NCBI RefSeq assembly: GCF_000585215.1
Contig: NZ_AONC01000056.1
Coordinates: 1 to 44,528 of the forward strand
Direction: 5' to 3'
Source: Imhoffiella purpurea
Lineage (GTDB): Bacteria > Pseudomonadota > Gammaproteobacteria > Chromatiales > Chromatiaceae
Length of the DNA: 44,528 nt
Each line of letters starts with the position of its first letter. Position 1 is the stretch's first letter. The notes below the pieces were generated by a model. That model saw only the letters and a program-made list of their open reading frames with translations, searched no databases and had not been told where the DNA came from. Below are positions 32,606-41,735 of the stretch, piece by piece. The position numbers were made by a program, and so were the translations under genes.

Positions 32606-34704
32606 CGCTGGACCTGACCGCGGCAATGCAAACCTACGCCGCCGAGAGCCAAGAGCTCCTGGAGGAGATGGAACGCGCCCTGCTGGCGCTCGAGGCGGGA
32701 AGGCAGGACCCCGATCTGATCGACGCGATCTTTCGCAGCGCCCATACCATCAAGGGGTCGAGCGGCATGTTCGGTCTGGACGCGGTGGTCGCCTTCGCCC
32801 ATGAGGTGGAGACCCTGCTCGAATTGGTGCGCTCGGGTCAACGGACGATCGACACCCCGCTCGTGAGCTTGCTGCTCCGCTGCCACGATCATATCGCCGC
32901 CCTGGTGAACAGCCCCCCGGGCGAGGATCCCCAAGCCGATCTACTGGTCCAGGGCGACGCCCTGAAAACCGAGCTGCAGGCCTGGCTCGGGGACGCCTCC
33001 GACGACGACCGAACCAGCGAGAACGTCTGGCACATCTCGTTACGCTGCGGCCGGGAGCTCTTCCGCGACGGGATGGATCCGCTCTCCATCCTGCGCTACC
33101 TCGGCACGCTCGGCGAGCTGATCAACGTCACCACGCTCGACGACGCCCTGCCGCCGATCGAGCGGATGGACCCCACGGCCTGTTACCTGGGGTTCGAGAT
33201 CGACCTCAGGACCGAAACGGACAAGCAGACGCTCGAGGCCGCTTTCGACTTCGTGCGCGAAAGCAGCCAGGTCCATTTGATCCCCCCAGGCAGCAAGACA
33301 GCGCTATGGGCCGAGCTGATCCAGGCGCTGCCCGAGGGAGACGACAAACTCGGAGAGATCCTGGTGCGCACCGGGGTACTGACCCGCCAGGAACTGGCCG
33401 CCGCCATGGGGATCCAGGTGATCGATTCACCGGACAAGCAGCTCGGCGAGATCCTGGTCGAACAGGGTCTCGCTCCGCCCGAAGCGGTGAAGGCGGCACT
33501 GGGCCGGCAGGCTCAGGCCCGCCGCACCGGCGGTGAACGCTACGTGCGGGTGGAGGCCGACAAGCTGGACCGACTGGTCGACCTGGTGGGCGAGCTGGTG
33601 ATATCGAGCACAGTGACCACGCTCAGGAGCAGCCACTCCGACGACCGCGCCCTGCAGGAGGCGGTGGCCACCAGCGCCCGCTTCATCGAGGAGGTGCGAG
33701 ACGCCGCCCTGGGCCTGCGCATGGTACCGATCGGCGGCACCTTCAACCGCTTTCAACGGGTGGTTCACGACCTGTCGCAGGAACTGGGCAAGCAAATCGA
33801 TCTGGTGATCAGCGGCGGCGAGACGGAGCTCGACAAAACCGTGGTGGACCGTATCGGCGATCCCCTCACCCACCTGGTGCGCAACGCCATCGATCACGCT
33901 ATCGAGTCGCCGGAGGAACGCCTGGCGGCGGGGAAGGATCCCCGAGGGCGACTGCAGCTCAACGCCCATCACGAGAACGGCAGCATCCTCATCGAACTTT
34001 CGGACGACGGGCGCGGATTCGACAGGGAGCGGATCGCGAGCAAGGCGATCGAGCGCGGACTCATCGACAGCACCGAGGGCATCCCGGACCAGGACGTCTT
34101 CCAGTTGATCTTCGCGCCCGGATTCTCGACCGCCGAGCAGGTTTCCAACCTCTCAGGACGCGGTGTGGGCATGGACGTGGTCAAGCGCACCATCGAGGAC
34201 CTGCGCGGAACGGTCGAACTCGAGAACCGGCCCGGGCAGGGCGCGACGGTGCGTCTGCGCATGCCGCTAACCCTGGCCATCATCGACGGCTTCCTGGTGT
34301 CGGTGGGCGATGCGCGCTACGTGGTGCCTCTGGACACGGTGGAGGAGTGCATGGAGCTCGGCACGGTGGGTCGGCGGGACTATCTGGATCTGCGGGGCGA
34401 GGTGCTGCCGTTCCTCAGGCTGCGGGACCTGCTGCACGACACCACGGAGGCGCCCGCGCGCCAGAGCGTGGTGGTGGTGAGCTACGCGGGCAAGAAGGCC
34501 GGTCTGGTGGTCGACAGACTCCTGGGCGAGCTGCAGACCGTGATCAAGCCGTTGGGAGAGGTGTTCTCCGCGCTCAAATGGATCAGCGGCTGCACCGTCC
34601 TGGATGTCGGACAGGTCGGATTGATTCTGGACGTCCCCGTCCTGGTCGCCCAGGCGGAACGCAGGGAGGTGACGAGCGGCCATCACGCGGCCGCCTTGAA
34701 ATGA
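32602..34704 (+). CDS. cheA: Chemotaxis histidine kinase CheA with duplicated GspE_N-like linker
   Basis: 700 residues. P1 (Hpt, 1-130) has the phosphorylation site His48 in RSAHTIKGSSGMFG. A domain at about 142-230 (WHISLRCG...LHLIPP-like) follows. The linker (248-300) has two copies of LGEILVxxGLxxxE-type repeats, like the N-terminal GspE/PilB domain. Then come P3 dimerisation (about 313-385), P4 kinase (N box HLVRNAIDHAIE 424-435, G1 SDDGRGF, G2 GRGVGMDVVKR 519-529) and the P5 CheW-like domain to the end. No CheY, CheR or CheB is encoded nearby. It overlaps the STAS gene. Confidence 0.93.
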   Translation: MTLDLTAAMQTYAAESQELLEEMERALLALEAGRQDPDLIDAIFRSAHTIKGSSGMFGLDAVVAFAHEVETLLELVRSGQRTIDTPLVSLLLRCHDHIAALVNSPPGEDPQADLLVQGDALKTELQAWLGDASDDDRTSENVWHISLRCGRELFRDGMDPLSILRYLGTLGELINVTTLDDALPPIERMDPTACYLGFEIDLRTETDKQTLEAAFDFVRESSQVHLIPPGSKTALWAELIQALPEGDDKLGEILVRTGVLTRQELAAAMGIQVIDSPDKQLGEILVEQGLAPPEAVKAALGRQAQARRTGGERYVRVEADKLDRLVDLVGELVISSTVTTLRSSHSDDRALQEAVATSARFIEEVRDAALGLRMVPIGGTFNRFQRVVHDLSQELGKQIDLVISGGETELDKTVVDRIGDPLTHLVRNAIDHAIESPEERLAAGKDPRGRLQLNAHHENGSILIELSDDGRGFDRERIASKAIERGLIDSTEGIPDQDVFQLIFAPGFSTAEQVSNLSGRGVGMDVVKRTIEDLRGTVELENRPGQGATVRLRMPLTLAIIDGFLVSVGDARYVVPLDTVEECMELGTVGRRDYLDLRGEVLPFLRLRDLLHDTTEAPARQSVVVVSYAGKKAGLVVDRLLGELQTVIKPLGEVFSALKWISGCTVLDVGQVGLILDVPVLVAQAERREVTSGHHAAALK

Positions 34705-34845
34705 CCGGCCCGGGATGACGCGCGTCGGCGCGCGAACAGGCCGACAGCGAACGCCTGGCCTCGCCCGCAGCGAGAGCGGAGCGAAGTCACGGCTCGACGC
34801 CCAAGAACGATTCGATTCAATGTCTTCAGAGGAATGGAAAGACCC

Positions 34846-36747
34846 ATGTTCAAGAACATGACACTGCGCACCAAGCTCGCGATCGGCTTCAGCCTGCTCG
34901 TTCTGCTGACCACGGCCATCGGGGGATTCGCCATCTTCCAGATGGGCAAGGTCAACGATGCCTCCACCGAGATCACCGTCAACTGGATGCCCAGCATCCG
35001 CCATATCCAGTCGATGAACACCAAGACCTCGGACTTCCGCATCGCCGAACTGATGCACGTGATCTCCGAGGATCCAGCCCAGATCGCAGGCCTCGAGAAG
35101 AAGATGGACAGCATCAAGGCGGCGCTGCTCGAGGATCGCGACGCCTATGCCAAGCTCATTTCGTCCGAAGAGGAACGGGCCCTCTACGAGGCGTTCGCGA
35201 ATCAATTCGACGCCTACATGGAGGCCAACGCGCGCATGATCCCCCTGTCGCGCGCCATGCGGACCGGCGAGGCGATGGCCATCATGAACGGCGAGTCGCA
35301 ATCCCTGTTCGACAGCTATTCGGCCACCCTGGAAAAGCTGGTGGACCTGAACATCGCCGGAGGCAAGGCCGCCAGCGAGAACGGCGATGTCATGTATGCC
35401 CGGGCGACGGGCTGGATCCTGGGGGCCGTCCTGATCGCGGCCCTGCTCGGCGGCATCATCGGCGTGGTCATCGTGCGCAGCCTGATGCGGCAGCTCGGGG
35501 CCGATCCGTCGGAGGCCGCGGCAGTCGCCCAGCGCTTCGCGGCAGGCGACCTGTCGGAGGAACTGAAGACGCGGGACGATGACGCCTCCAGCCTGCTGGC
35601 AGCGCTCAAGACCGTACAGGGCAGTCTGCGCGCCATGATCGCCGATGCCGGACATCTGACCCGGGCCGTGGCCGAGGGACGGTTGAGAGCACGCGCGGAC
35701 GCCGAGGTGCATCAGGGCGACTTCCGCGCCATGGTTCAGGGCATCAACGACACCATGGAGTCCTTCGTGGTTCCGATCACGGAGATCCAGCGCGTGCTGG
35801 GCGCGATGGCGGAAGGCGATCTGAGCCAAACCATCCGAGCGAGCTATCAAGGCGACTTCGAGCAGCTGAAAATCGCCCTCAACACCACCGTGGACAAGCT
35901 GGGCGAGACCATCGGTCAGGTGCGATCCTCGGCCGACGCCCTCAACAGCGCCGCAGAGCAGGTATCCGCAACCTCGCAGACCCTCTCTCAGGGAGCGGCG
36001 GAACAGGCCGCCAGCATGGAAGAGACCTCGTCATCGATCGAACAGATGTCGGCCTCGATCGCACAGAACACCGAGAACGCCCAGATCACCAACGGGATCG
36101 CGACCCAAGCCGCGCGGGAGGCGGAGGAAGGCGGCACGGCGGTGCGCGAAACCGTACAGGCGATGCGCGAGATCGCGATCAAGATCAAGATCATCGACGA
36201 CATCGCCTACAAGACCAACCTGCTGGCCTTCAACGCGGCCATCGAGGCGGCCCGCGCGGGCGAACACGGCAAGGGATTCGCCGTGGTCGCGGCGGAGGTG
36301 CGCAACCTGGCCGAACGCTCCCAAAGCGCCGCCCAGGAGATCGGGGATCTGGCCGGCAGCAGCGTTGACCGCGCCGAGCGGGCCGGGAAGCTCTTGGAGG
36401 AAATGGTCCCCTCGATCGTCAAGACCGCCGACCTGGTGCAGGAAATCGCGGCGGCCAGCAGCGAACAGACGACTGGAGTAACCCAAATCAACAGCGCGGT
36501 GAATCAGGTCAATCAGGCGACCCAGGGCACGGCCTCCGGGAGCGAGGAACTGGCCGCCACGGCCGAAGAGATGACCAGCCAAGCCCAGCAATTGCAGGAG
36601 CTGATGGCCTTCTTCCGGGTCGCAGGCGCAGGCGCGATGGCAGAGCATCCGGTCGCGGGGAAAATCTTGTCCTCGCCCGCCCCCCAGCCACGCATCGTCG
36701 GAGCGGAAAAGCACGGGCCGGGCAAGGATCAATTCATCCCCTTCTGA
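34846..36747 (+). CDS. Methyl-accepting chemotaxis protein
   Basis: 633 residues. TM1 (about 10-33), a four-helix-bundle periplasmic ligand domain of about 155 residues, TM2 (about 190-212), one or two HAMP-like segments (about 215-370), then a signalling coiled coil whose hairpin tip is [37 protein letters not shown]. The C-terminus has no NWETF-type CheR tether. The start at 34846 ([10 protein letters not shown]) is preferred; an ATG at 34834 lies too close to the AGAGGA. Signal unknown. It probably docks onto the CheA and CheW encoded around it. Confidence 0.9.
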   Translation: MFKNMTLRTKLAIGFSLLVLLTTAIGGFAIFQMGKVNDASTEITVNWMPSIRHIQSMNTKTSDFRIAELMHVISEDPAQIAGLEKKMDSIKAALLEDRDAYAKLISSEEERALYEAFANQFDAYMEANARMIPLSRAMRTGEAMAIMNGESQSLFDSYSATLEKLVDLNIAGGKAASENGDVMYARATGWILGAVLIAALLGGIIGVVIVRSLMRQLGADPSEAAAVAQRFAAGDLSEELKTRDDDASSLLAALKTVQGSLRAMIADAGHLTRAVAEGRLRARADAEVHQGDFRAMVQGINDTMESFVVPITEIQRVLGAMAEGDLSQTIRASYQGDFEQLKIALNTTVDKLGETIGQVRSSADALNSAAEQVSATSQTLSQGAAEQAASMEETSSSIEQMSASIAQNTENAQITNGIATQAAREAEEGGTAVRETVQAMREIAIKIKIIDDIAYKTNLLAFNAAIEAARAGEHGKGFAVVAAEVRNLAERSQSAAQEIGDLAGSSVDRAERAGKLLEEMVPSIVKTADLVQEIAAASSEQTTGVTQINSAVNQVNQATQGTASGSEELAATAEEMTSQAQQLQELMAFFRVAGAGAMAEHPVAGKILSSPAPQPRIVGAEKHGPGKDQFIPF

Positions 36748-36758
36748 GAGAGGTGTTC

Positions 36759-37271
36759 ATGACACGCGATACCACACTCGAGAGCGGGCAGGAAAAGGCC
36801 CAGTACCTGATCTTCAATCTTCGCGGAGAACCGTTCGCCATACCCCTCCTTGGGGTCAAGGAGATCATCGAATACGGTAGCGTCACCCACATCCCGAACA
36901 TGCCAGTCTTCATCCGTGGGGTGATCAACCTGCGTGGACGCGTGGTACCGGTCATCGATCTGGCCGCGCGCTTCGGCGAGCCGCCGACGACCGTCGGCGA
37001 ACGAACCTGCGTGGTCATCGTCGAACTGCAGGATGAAGCCGGGATCAACGACATGGGCATCGTGGTCGATGGGGTCAACGCCGTCAGCGACATCCCGGCG
37101 AGCGAAATAGAACCCCCACCGAGGTTCGGAGCCAAGATCCGGGTCGATTTCATCCAGGGCATGTGGAAGTCTCAGGACCGCTTCGTGATCGTGCTCGACC
37201 AAGCGCGCGTTCTCTCGATTCAGGAGATCAACCAGCTCGCCGAGATGATGGAGGACGGGCCCGCTCGATGA
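36759..37271 (+). CDS. cheW: Chemotaxis coupling protein CheW
   Basis: 170 residues, a single CheW domain (about 12-155): YLIFNLRGEPFAIPLLGVKEIIEYG, VINLRGRVVPVIDLAARFG and the C-terminal VIVLDQARVLS. It couples CheA to the receptor. The start ATG at 36759 has GAGAGAGG 5 bases upstream; a GTG two codons earlier is possible. It is the last gene of the chemosensory operon and is convergent with phaR. A GC hairpin follows at 37278-37297 but without a T-run. Confidence 0.92.
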   Translation: MTRDTTLESGQEKAQYLIFNLRGEPFAIPLLGVKEIIEYGSVTHIPNMPVFIRGVINLRGRVVPVIDLAARFGEPPTTVGERTCVVIVELQDEAGINDMGIVVDGVNAVSDIPASEIEPPPRFGAKIRVDFIQGMWKSQDRFVIVLDQARVLSIQEINQLAEMMEDGPAR

Positions 37272-37343
37272 AGAAAGGCCGGGCGCATCGCCCCGGCTAC
37301 CGAAATGCGATCGATCGAGCGGCGGGGGCCTGGAGGACCGGGA

Positions 37344-37820
37344 TCAGGAAGGATCCTCGTCCTTCTTCTTGCGGTCGCCCGGAAGCGAGAATCCGGCGGC
37401 ACGCATCAGATCGTCCTGGAGTTCGGTCCAGAGCTCGACATTCTTCTGCGTCAGGCGGGTCATGGCATCGAAGGGATTGTCGCCCCAGGCCCCCTTGACC
37501 TCCTGCTGCTGCTTGGCGAACAGATTGAGGGCCGTTTCCAGATAGCGCGTGAAGAGTCCCTGCAATGTGCCGCCGTAGAAGCGGATGATCTGCGCCAGCA
37601 TGGGGGCGCTGAACAGCGGCTCGCCGCCGGATTCCTCCTCCAGCATGATCTGCAGCAGAATCGAGCGGGTGATGTCGGTGTCGTTGGCGGTGTCGACGAC
37701 CTTGAAACTGACGCCGCCCATCACGAGCGCGCGGACATCGGAGAGGGTGATGTAACGACTGACCTCGGTGTCGTAGAGGCGGCGGTTCGGGTACTTCTTG
37801 ATGATGCGCTCGCTGTTCAT
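37344..37820 (-). CDS. phaR: PHA synthesis repressor PhaR
   Basis: 158 residues. The N-terminal DNA-binding domain begins with IIKKYPNRRLYDTEVSRYITL (about residues 6-26) and the PHA-accumulation regulator domain continues to about 110; the tail is charged. PhaR represses phaP and other PHA genes and is released by binding to nascent PHA granules. AGGTG precedes the ATG. It follows phaA on the same strand. Candidate binding sites are the TGC-rich palindromes at 39269-39284 and 31201-31231. Confidence 0.93.
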   Translation of the reverse strand: MNSERIIKKYPNRRLYDTEVSRYITLSDVRALVMGGVSFKVVDTANDTDITRSILLQIMLEEESGGEPLFSAPMLAQIIRFYGGTLQGLFTRYLETALNLFAKQQQEVKGAWGDNPFDAMTRLTQKNVELWTELQDDLMRAAGFSLPGDRKKKDEDPS

Positions 37821-37964
37821 AGGCACCTGGGCTGCATGGGCATGAATTTCCGCAAGTGTACCCCAGTCGCGACCACGCCTCGCCGGCGGGCACCGACGAG
37901 GCACGATTCGAATACGGATAGAGAATGGAGCGAGCGGGAAACCGCGACCTAGAGTCGAGAGCCG

Positions 37965-37989
37965 ACCGAACGCCCGATAGGCATTCGGT
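37965..37989 (-). other. RNA hairpin between phaA and phaR
   Basis: On the minus strand ACCGAATGCC pairs with GGCGTTCGGT (one T-G wobble), a 10-base-pair stem with a 5-base loop. No T-run follows. It lies 13 bases after the phaA stop and 145 bases before phaR, and may protect the phaA message or reduce phaR expression. Confidence 0.55.
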
Positions 37990-38002
37990 CGACCGCTGAC
38001 CT

Positions 38003-39187
38003 CTAGATGCGCTCGACGGCGAGCGCGACGCCCTGACCACCACCGATGCAAAGCGTGGCGAGGCCCTTCTTGGCATCGCGACGCTGCATCTCGTAGAGCA
38101 GGGTGACCAGCACGCGGGCGCCCGAGGCGCCGATCGGATGACCGAGCGAGATGGCACCACCGTTGACGTTGACCTTGCTGAGATCCCAGCCCATCTCCTT
38201 GTTCACCGACATGGCCTGGGCGGCGAAGGCCTCGTTGGCCTCGATCAGGTCCAGATCGGCCGGGGTCCAGCCCGCCTTTTCCAGACACTGGGTGGAGGCC
38301 GGGATAGGGCCGGTGCCCATGATGGCCGGATCCACGCCTGCACTGGAGAAGGCGACCAGACGCGCCATCGGCTTGAGGCCCAGTTCCTTGGCCTTGGACT
38401 CCTTCATGACCATGACCATGGCCGCACCGTCGTTGATGCCGGAGGCGTTGCCCGCGGTGACGGTCCCTTCCTTGTCGAAGGCGGGACGCAGCTTGCCGAG
38501 CTTCTCCGCCGTGGTCCCCGCGCGCGGGAACTCGTCGGTGTCGAACACCAGCGGATCGCCCTTGCGCTGCGGGATGCTGACCGGAACGATCTCGTCCTTG
38601 AAGCGGCCGGCCTTGATCGCCGCCTCGGCCTTCTGCTGCGACTCGGCGGCGAAGGCGTCCTGCTGCTCGCGGGTGAAGCAGAACTGCTTGGCGATGTTCT
38701 CGGCGGTCACGCCCATGTGGTATTGATTGAAGGCGTCCCAGAGACCGTCGACGATCATGGTGTCGACCATCTTCCAGTCGCCCATGCGCTGACCGTCGCG
38801 CGAGCGGGGCAGGACGTGGCTCGACTGGCTCATGCTCTCCTGGCCGCCGGCGATCACGATGTCGGCGTCCCCGCAGGCGACCGCCTGCATGGCCAGGTGC
38901 ACGGCCTTGAGACCGCTGCCGCAGACCTTGTTGATGGTCATGGCCGGAACCGAATGCGGCAGGCCCGCCTTGAGGGTGGTCTGACGGGCGGGATTCTGAC
39001 CGACGCCCGCGGCCAGCACCTGACCCAGGATGACCTCGTCGACCTGGTCGCCCGCGATCCCGGTACGCTCCAGCAGGGCCTTCAGCACGGCGGTGCCCAG
39101 CTCGGTCGCGGGCAGGGACGACAGGCCGCCGCCGAAGGTCCCGATCGCGGTACGTCCAGCATCGACGATGACGATGTTCTCGCTCAT
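38003..39187 (-). CDS. phaA: Beta-ketothiolase (acetyl-CoA acetyltransferase)
   Basis: Condenses two acetyl-CoA to acetoacetyl-CoA, the first step of PHB synthesis. 394 residues with the acyl-accepting cysteine in [13 protein letters not shown] (about residue 88), the [11 protein letters not shown] histidine and the C-terminal CIGGGQGVA cysteine, a complete thiolase triad. The start at 39187 ([13 protein letters not shown]) is chosen because AGAGGA lies 10 bases upstream; the ATG at 39196 is too close to it. Divergent from phaE, with a shared promoter region. Confidence 0.97.
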   Translation of the reverse strand: MSENIVIVDAGRTAIGTFGGGLSSLPATELGTAVLKALLERTGIAGDQVDEVILGQVLAAGVGQNPARQTTLKAGLPHSVPAMTINKVCGSGLKAVHLAMQAVACGDADIVIAGGQESMSQSSHVLPRSRDGQRMGDWKMVDTMIVDGLWDAFNQYHMGVTAENIAKQFCFTREQQDAFAAESQQKAEAAIKAGRFKDEIVPVSIPQRKGDPLVFDTDEFPRAGTTAEKLGKLRPAFDKEGTVTAGNASGINDGAAMVMVMKESKAKELGLKPMARLVAFSSAGVDPAIMGTGPIPASTQCLEKAGWTPADLDLIEANEAFAAQAMSVNKEMGWDLSKVNVNGGAISLGHPIGASGARVLVTLLYEMQRRDAKKGLATLCIGGGQGVALAVERI

Positions 39188-39255
39188 ATCAAGCATGTCC
39201 TCTAAAGCATTCAGGGTGAAATGGTCGATTATAGGTCAGTGACTCTCGGCGCCGG

Positions 39256-39284
39256 ATTCTACGCACCTTTGTTGCAGTGCACAA
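39256..39284 (-). promoter_or_regulatory. phaA promoter
   Basis: On the minus strand: TTGTGC (39279-39284), a 17-base spacer and TAGAAT (39256-39261). Its -35 box lies inside the TTGTTGCAGTGCACAA palindrome. A second -10-like TATAAT occurs nearer phaA but without a matching -35. Confidence 0.7.
39269..39284. promoter_or_regulatory. Putative PhaR operator shared by phaA and phaE
   Basis: TTGTTGCAGTGCACAA, an imperfect palindrome (TTGT/ACAA arms around a TGCA-rich core). It covers the -35 boxes of both divergent promoters, so one bound repressor could close both. The same pattern occurs at the phaP start site. PhaR is encoded two genes away. Confidence 0.7.
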
Positions 39285-39300
39285 ATCCACATGCTAACTT
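39272..39300 (+). promoter_or_regulatory. phaEC promoter
   Basis: TTGCAG (39272-39277), a 17-base spacer and TAACTT (39295-39300), 33 bases before the phaE ATG. Its -35 box lies within the putative PhaR palindrome and overlaps the divergent phaA promoter region back to back. Confidence 0.65.
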
Positions 39301-39332
39301 TCGCCCAATAGCAACCCGAGGAGGGCAACCGC

Positions 39333-40415
39333 ATGAGCAACGACAGCTTTTTCAACGACGACTGGCTGGAGCTCCAGCGCAAGTACTGGGACAACTGGGC
39401 CGACATGAGCCGCAAGGCGATGGGGCTCGAGGGCGAGACCAAGATGACCGCCCCCTGGGAGGGCGCGCTCGATCATTGGTGGAAGGCCTTCTCGCCGGCC
39501 GCCCCAGACCTCTCGAAGGCCTTCATGGAGAAGATGATGGACCAGGGCAAGTCCTTCTTCCGCATGGCCGAGACCTTCGCCAACCGCTCGGACGACGGAT
39601 CCGCGACCGACGGCCTGAGCTACTGGACCAAGGCGCTCGAGGACATGCAGAAGCGTTTCTCGGGCAACCTGGACGACGGCGGCAGCGCCATGCAGCGCAT
39701 GATGTCCTTCTGGGAGATGCCGCTCGACAACTGGCAGCGCATGATGTCCTCGCTCTCGCCGATGCCCGGCGACTTCCTGCGCAACATGCCGCACGAGCAC
39801 TTCAAGGGCAATCTCGACCGCGCGCTCTCCGCGCCCGGACTCGGCTACTCACGCGAGGAACAGAGCCAGTACCAGGAGCTGATGCGCAGCTCCATGGAGT
39901 ACCAATCCGCATTGCAGGAATACACCGGCTTCTACTCCAAGCTCGGCATGAAGTCGGTCGAGCGCATGGGCAGCTACATCCAGGGCGTCATCGACAGCGG
40001 CAAGACGATCGACTCGGCCCGCGCGCTCTACGACAACTGGGTAAGCTGCTGCGAGGCCGTCTATGCCGATCAGGTCGCGACCCCCGAATACGCCAAGATC
40101 CACGGCCGCCTGGTCAACGCCCAGATGGCCCTCAAGAAGCGCCTCTCGGTCATCGTCGACGAGAACCTGGGCGCCATGAACATGCCCACCCGCACCGAGG
40201 TGCGCACCCTGGAAAACCGTCTCCAGGAAACGCGCCGCGAGAACAAGCGGATGCTCCAGAGCTTGCGCGCGCTGGAGAAGCAGGTCGAGGCGCTCGGCGG
40301 CAAGACGCCGGCCAAGCCGGCGACCGCGCTCAAGTCCTCGGCCCCCGCGGCCAAGACGACCACGCGCCGCAAGACGACCGCCAAGCCGGCGGCCAAGCCG
40401 ACCCCGAGCGAATGA
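39333..40415 (+). CDS. phaE: Class III PHA synthase subunit PhaE
   Basis: Non-catalytic partner of PhaC required for full activity of the class III synthase. 360 residues, largely helical and Met/Trp-rich, with no signal peptide; the N-terminus (DWLELQRKYWDNWADM) and central EYQSALQEYTGFYSKLGMKSVERM match PhaE of Chromatiaceae. The C-terminus is a coiled coil (about 285-320) followed by a Lys/Ala/Pro-rich tail. GAGGAG precedes the ATG. phaC follows 58 bases downstream. Confidence 0.95.
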   Translation: MSNDSFFNDDWLELQRKYWDNWADMSRKAMGLEGETKMTAPWEGALDHWWKAFSPAAPDLSKAFMEKMMDQGKSFFRMAETFANRSDDGSATDGLSYWTKALEDMQKRFSGNLDDGGSAMQRMMSFWEMPLDNWQRMMSSLSPMPGDFLRNMPHEHFKGNLDRALSAPGLGYSREEQSQYQELMRSSMEYQSALQEYTGFYSKLGMKSVERMGSYIQGVIDSGKTIDSARALYDNWVSCCEAVYADQVATPEYAKIHGRLVNAQMALKKRLSVIVDENLGAMNMPTRTEVRTLENRLQETRRENKRMLQSLRALEKQVEALGGKTPAKPATALKSSAPAAKTTTRRKTTAKPAAKPTPSE

Positions 40416-40473
40416 GCCGTCCGACGATATCCGGGCACCGCCACAGCGCCGCACACTGAGAGGACCCTAGACC

Positions 40474-41541
40474 ATGTTTCCAATCGATATCCGACCGGAC
40501 AAGCTCGCTCAGGAGATGTTCGACTACAACCGCAAGCTCGGGCAGGGCATGGAGAACCTGCTCAACGCCGACGAGATCGACACCGGCGTCAGCCCCAAGC
40601 AGGCGGTCTACAGCGAGGACAAGCTGGTCCTCTACCGCTATGACAGACCCGAGGGCGTCGAGACCCAGAAGATCCCGCTGCTGATCGTCTACGCCCTGGT
40701 GAACCGGCCCTACATGACCGACATCCAGGAGAACCGCTCGACCATCAAGGGTCTGCTCGCCACCGGTCAGGACGTCTATCTGATCGACTGGGGCTATCCC
40801 GACCAGGCCGACCGCTCGCTGACCCTGGACGACTACATCAACGGCTATATCGACCGCTGCGTCGACCATCTCCGCGAGACGCACGATGTCGACAAGATCA
40901 ACATCCTCGGCATCTGCCAGGGCGGCGCCTTCAGCCTCATGTATACCTCCATGCATCCGGACAAGGTGCAGAACCTGGTGACCATGGTCACCCCTGTCGA
41001 CTTCAAGACCCCGGACAACCTGCTGTCCGCCTGGGTGCAGAACATCGACGTCGACCTGGCCGTCGACACCATGGGCAACGTCCCGGGCGAGCTGCTGAAC
41101 TGGACCTTCCTGTCGCTCAAGCCCTTCAGCCTGACCGGCCAGAAATACGTCAACATGGTCGATCTGCTGGACGACCCGGACAAGGTCAAGAACTTCCTGC
41201 GCATGGAAAAATGGATCTTCGACAGCCCGGACCAGGCCGGCGAGACCTTCCGCCAGTTCATCAAGGACTTCTACCAGAACAACGGCTTCATCGAGGGCGG
41301 CGTCGTGCTGGGCGACCAGGAGATCAGCCTCAAGAACGTCAGCTGCCCGGTGCTCAACATCTACGCCCTCCAGGACCACCTGGTTCCGCCGGACGCCTCC
41401 AAGCCGCTCAAGTATCTGGTCGGCAGCGAGGACTACACCGAACTCGCCTTCCCCGGCGGACACATCGGCATCTACGTCAGCGGCAAGGCCCAGAAGGAGG
41501 TCACCCCGGCCATCGGCAAGTGGCTGAACGAACGGGGTTGA
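40474..41541 (+). CDS. phaC: Class III PHA synthase catalytic subunit PhaC
   Basis: Polymerises (R)-3-hydroxybutyryl-CoA into PHB. 355 residues, the class III length, an alpha/beta-hydrolase with a lipase-like box in which cysteine is the nucleophile: GICQGG with Cys148. The other triad residues are visible in ALQDHLVPPD (Asp) and GGHIGIY (His). The sequence agrees closely with what I remember of the A. vinosum enzyme, whose Cys149 is equivalent. GAGAGGA precedes the ATG. Together with PhaE it forms the granule-bound synthase. Confidence 0.97.
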   Translation: MFPIDIRPDKLAQEMFDYNRKLGQGMENLLNADEIDTGVSPKQAVYSEDKLVLYRYDRPEGVETQKIPLLIVYALVNRPYMTDIQENRSTIKGLLATGQDVYLIDWGYPDQADRSLTLDDYINGYIDRCVDHLRETHDVDKINILGICQGGAFSLMYTSMHPDKVQNLVTMVTPVDFKTPDNLLSAWVQNIDVDLAVDTMGNVPGELLNWTFLSLKPFSLTGQKYVNMVDLLDDPDKVKNFLRMEKWIFDSPDQAGETFRQFIKDFYQNNGFIEGGVVLGDQEISLKNVSCPVLNIYALQDHLVPPDASKPLKYLVGSEDYTELAFPGGHIGIYVSGKAQKEVTPAIGKWLNERG

Positions 41542-41552
41542 TCTAACCCAGC

Positions 41553-41735
41553 GTAGGGCGCAATAGCGCTAGCGTATTGCGCCGTATGGCCGGCAACGGT
41601 CAGTCATCGACCGCAGCCGAATCACATACGGCGCAATACGGCCGCCCCAAAAATCGTTCGACGCCGGTTCATGCAAGGCTCTTGCGGGGGCAAAGATTTG
41701 CAGCCGCCAATGAGATGCGGCCTATTGCGCCCTAC
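41553..41735. repeat. Nested palindromic repeat (REP/BIME-like)
   Basis: Outer arms: GTAGGGCGCAATAG (41553-41566) and its perfect complement at 41722-41735. Inner arms: CGTATTGCGCCGTATG (41573-41588) and its perfect complement at 41625-41640. The GGCGCAATA unit occurs four times in alternating orientation. It fills the gap between convergent phaC and the zinc-ribbon gene and supplies the stop codon of the latter. Similar GCGCAATA repeats are scattered in many gammaproteobacterial genomes. It may terminate transcription from both sides. Confidence 0.8.

Noticed and set aside
37278-37297. GC-rich hairpin after cheW as a terminator
   Set aside because: Stem of 6 base pairs, but no T-run on either strand; called only as a hairpin in the cheW note.
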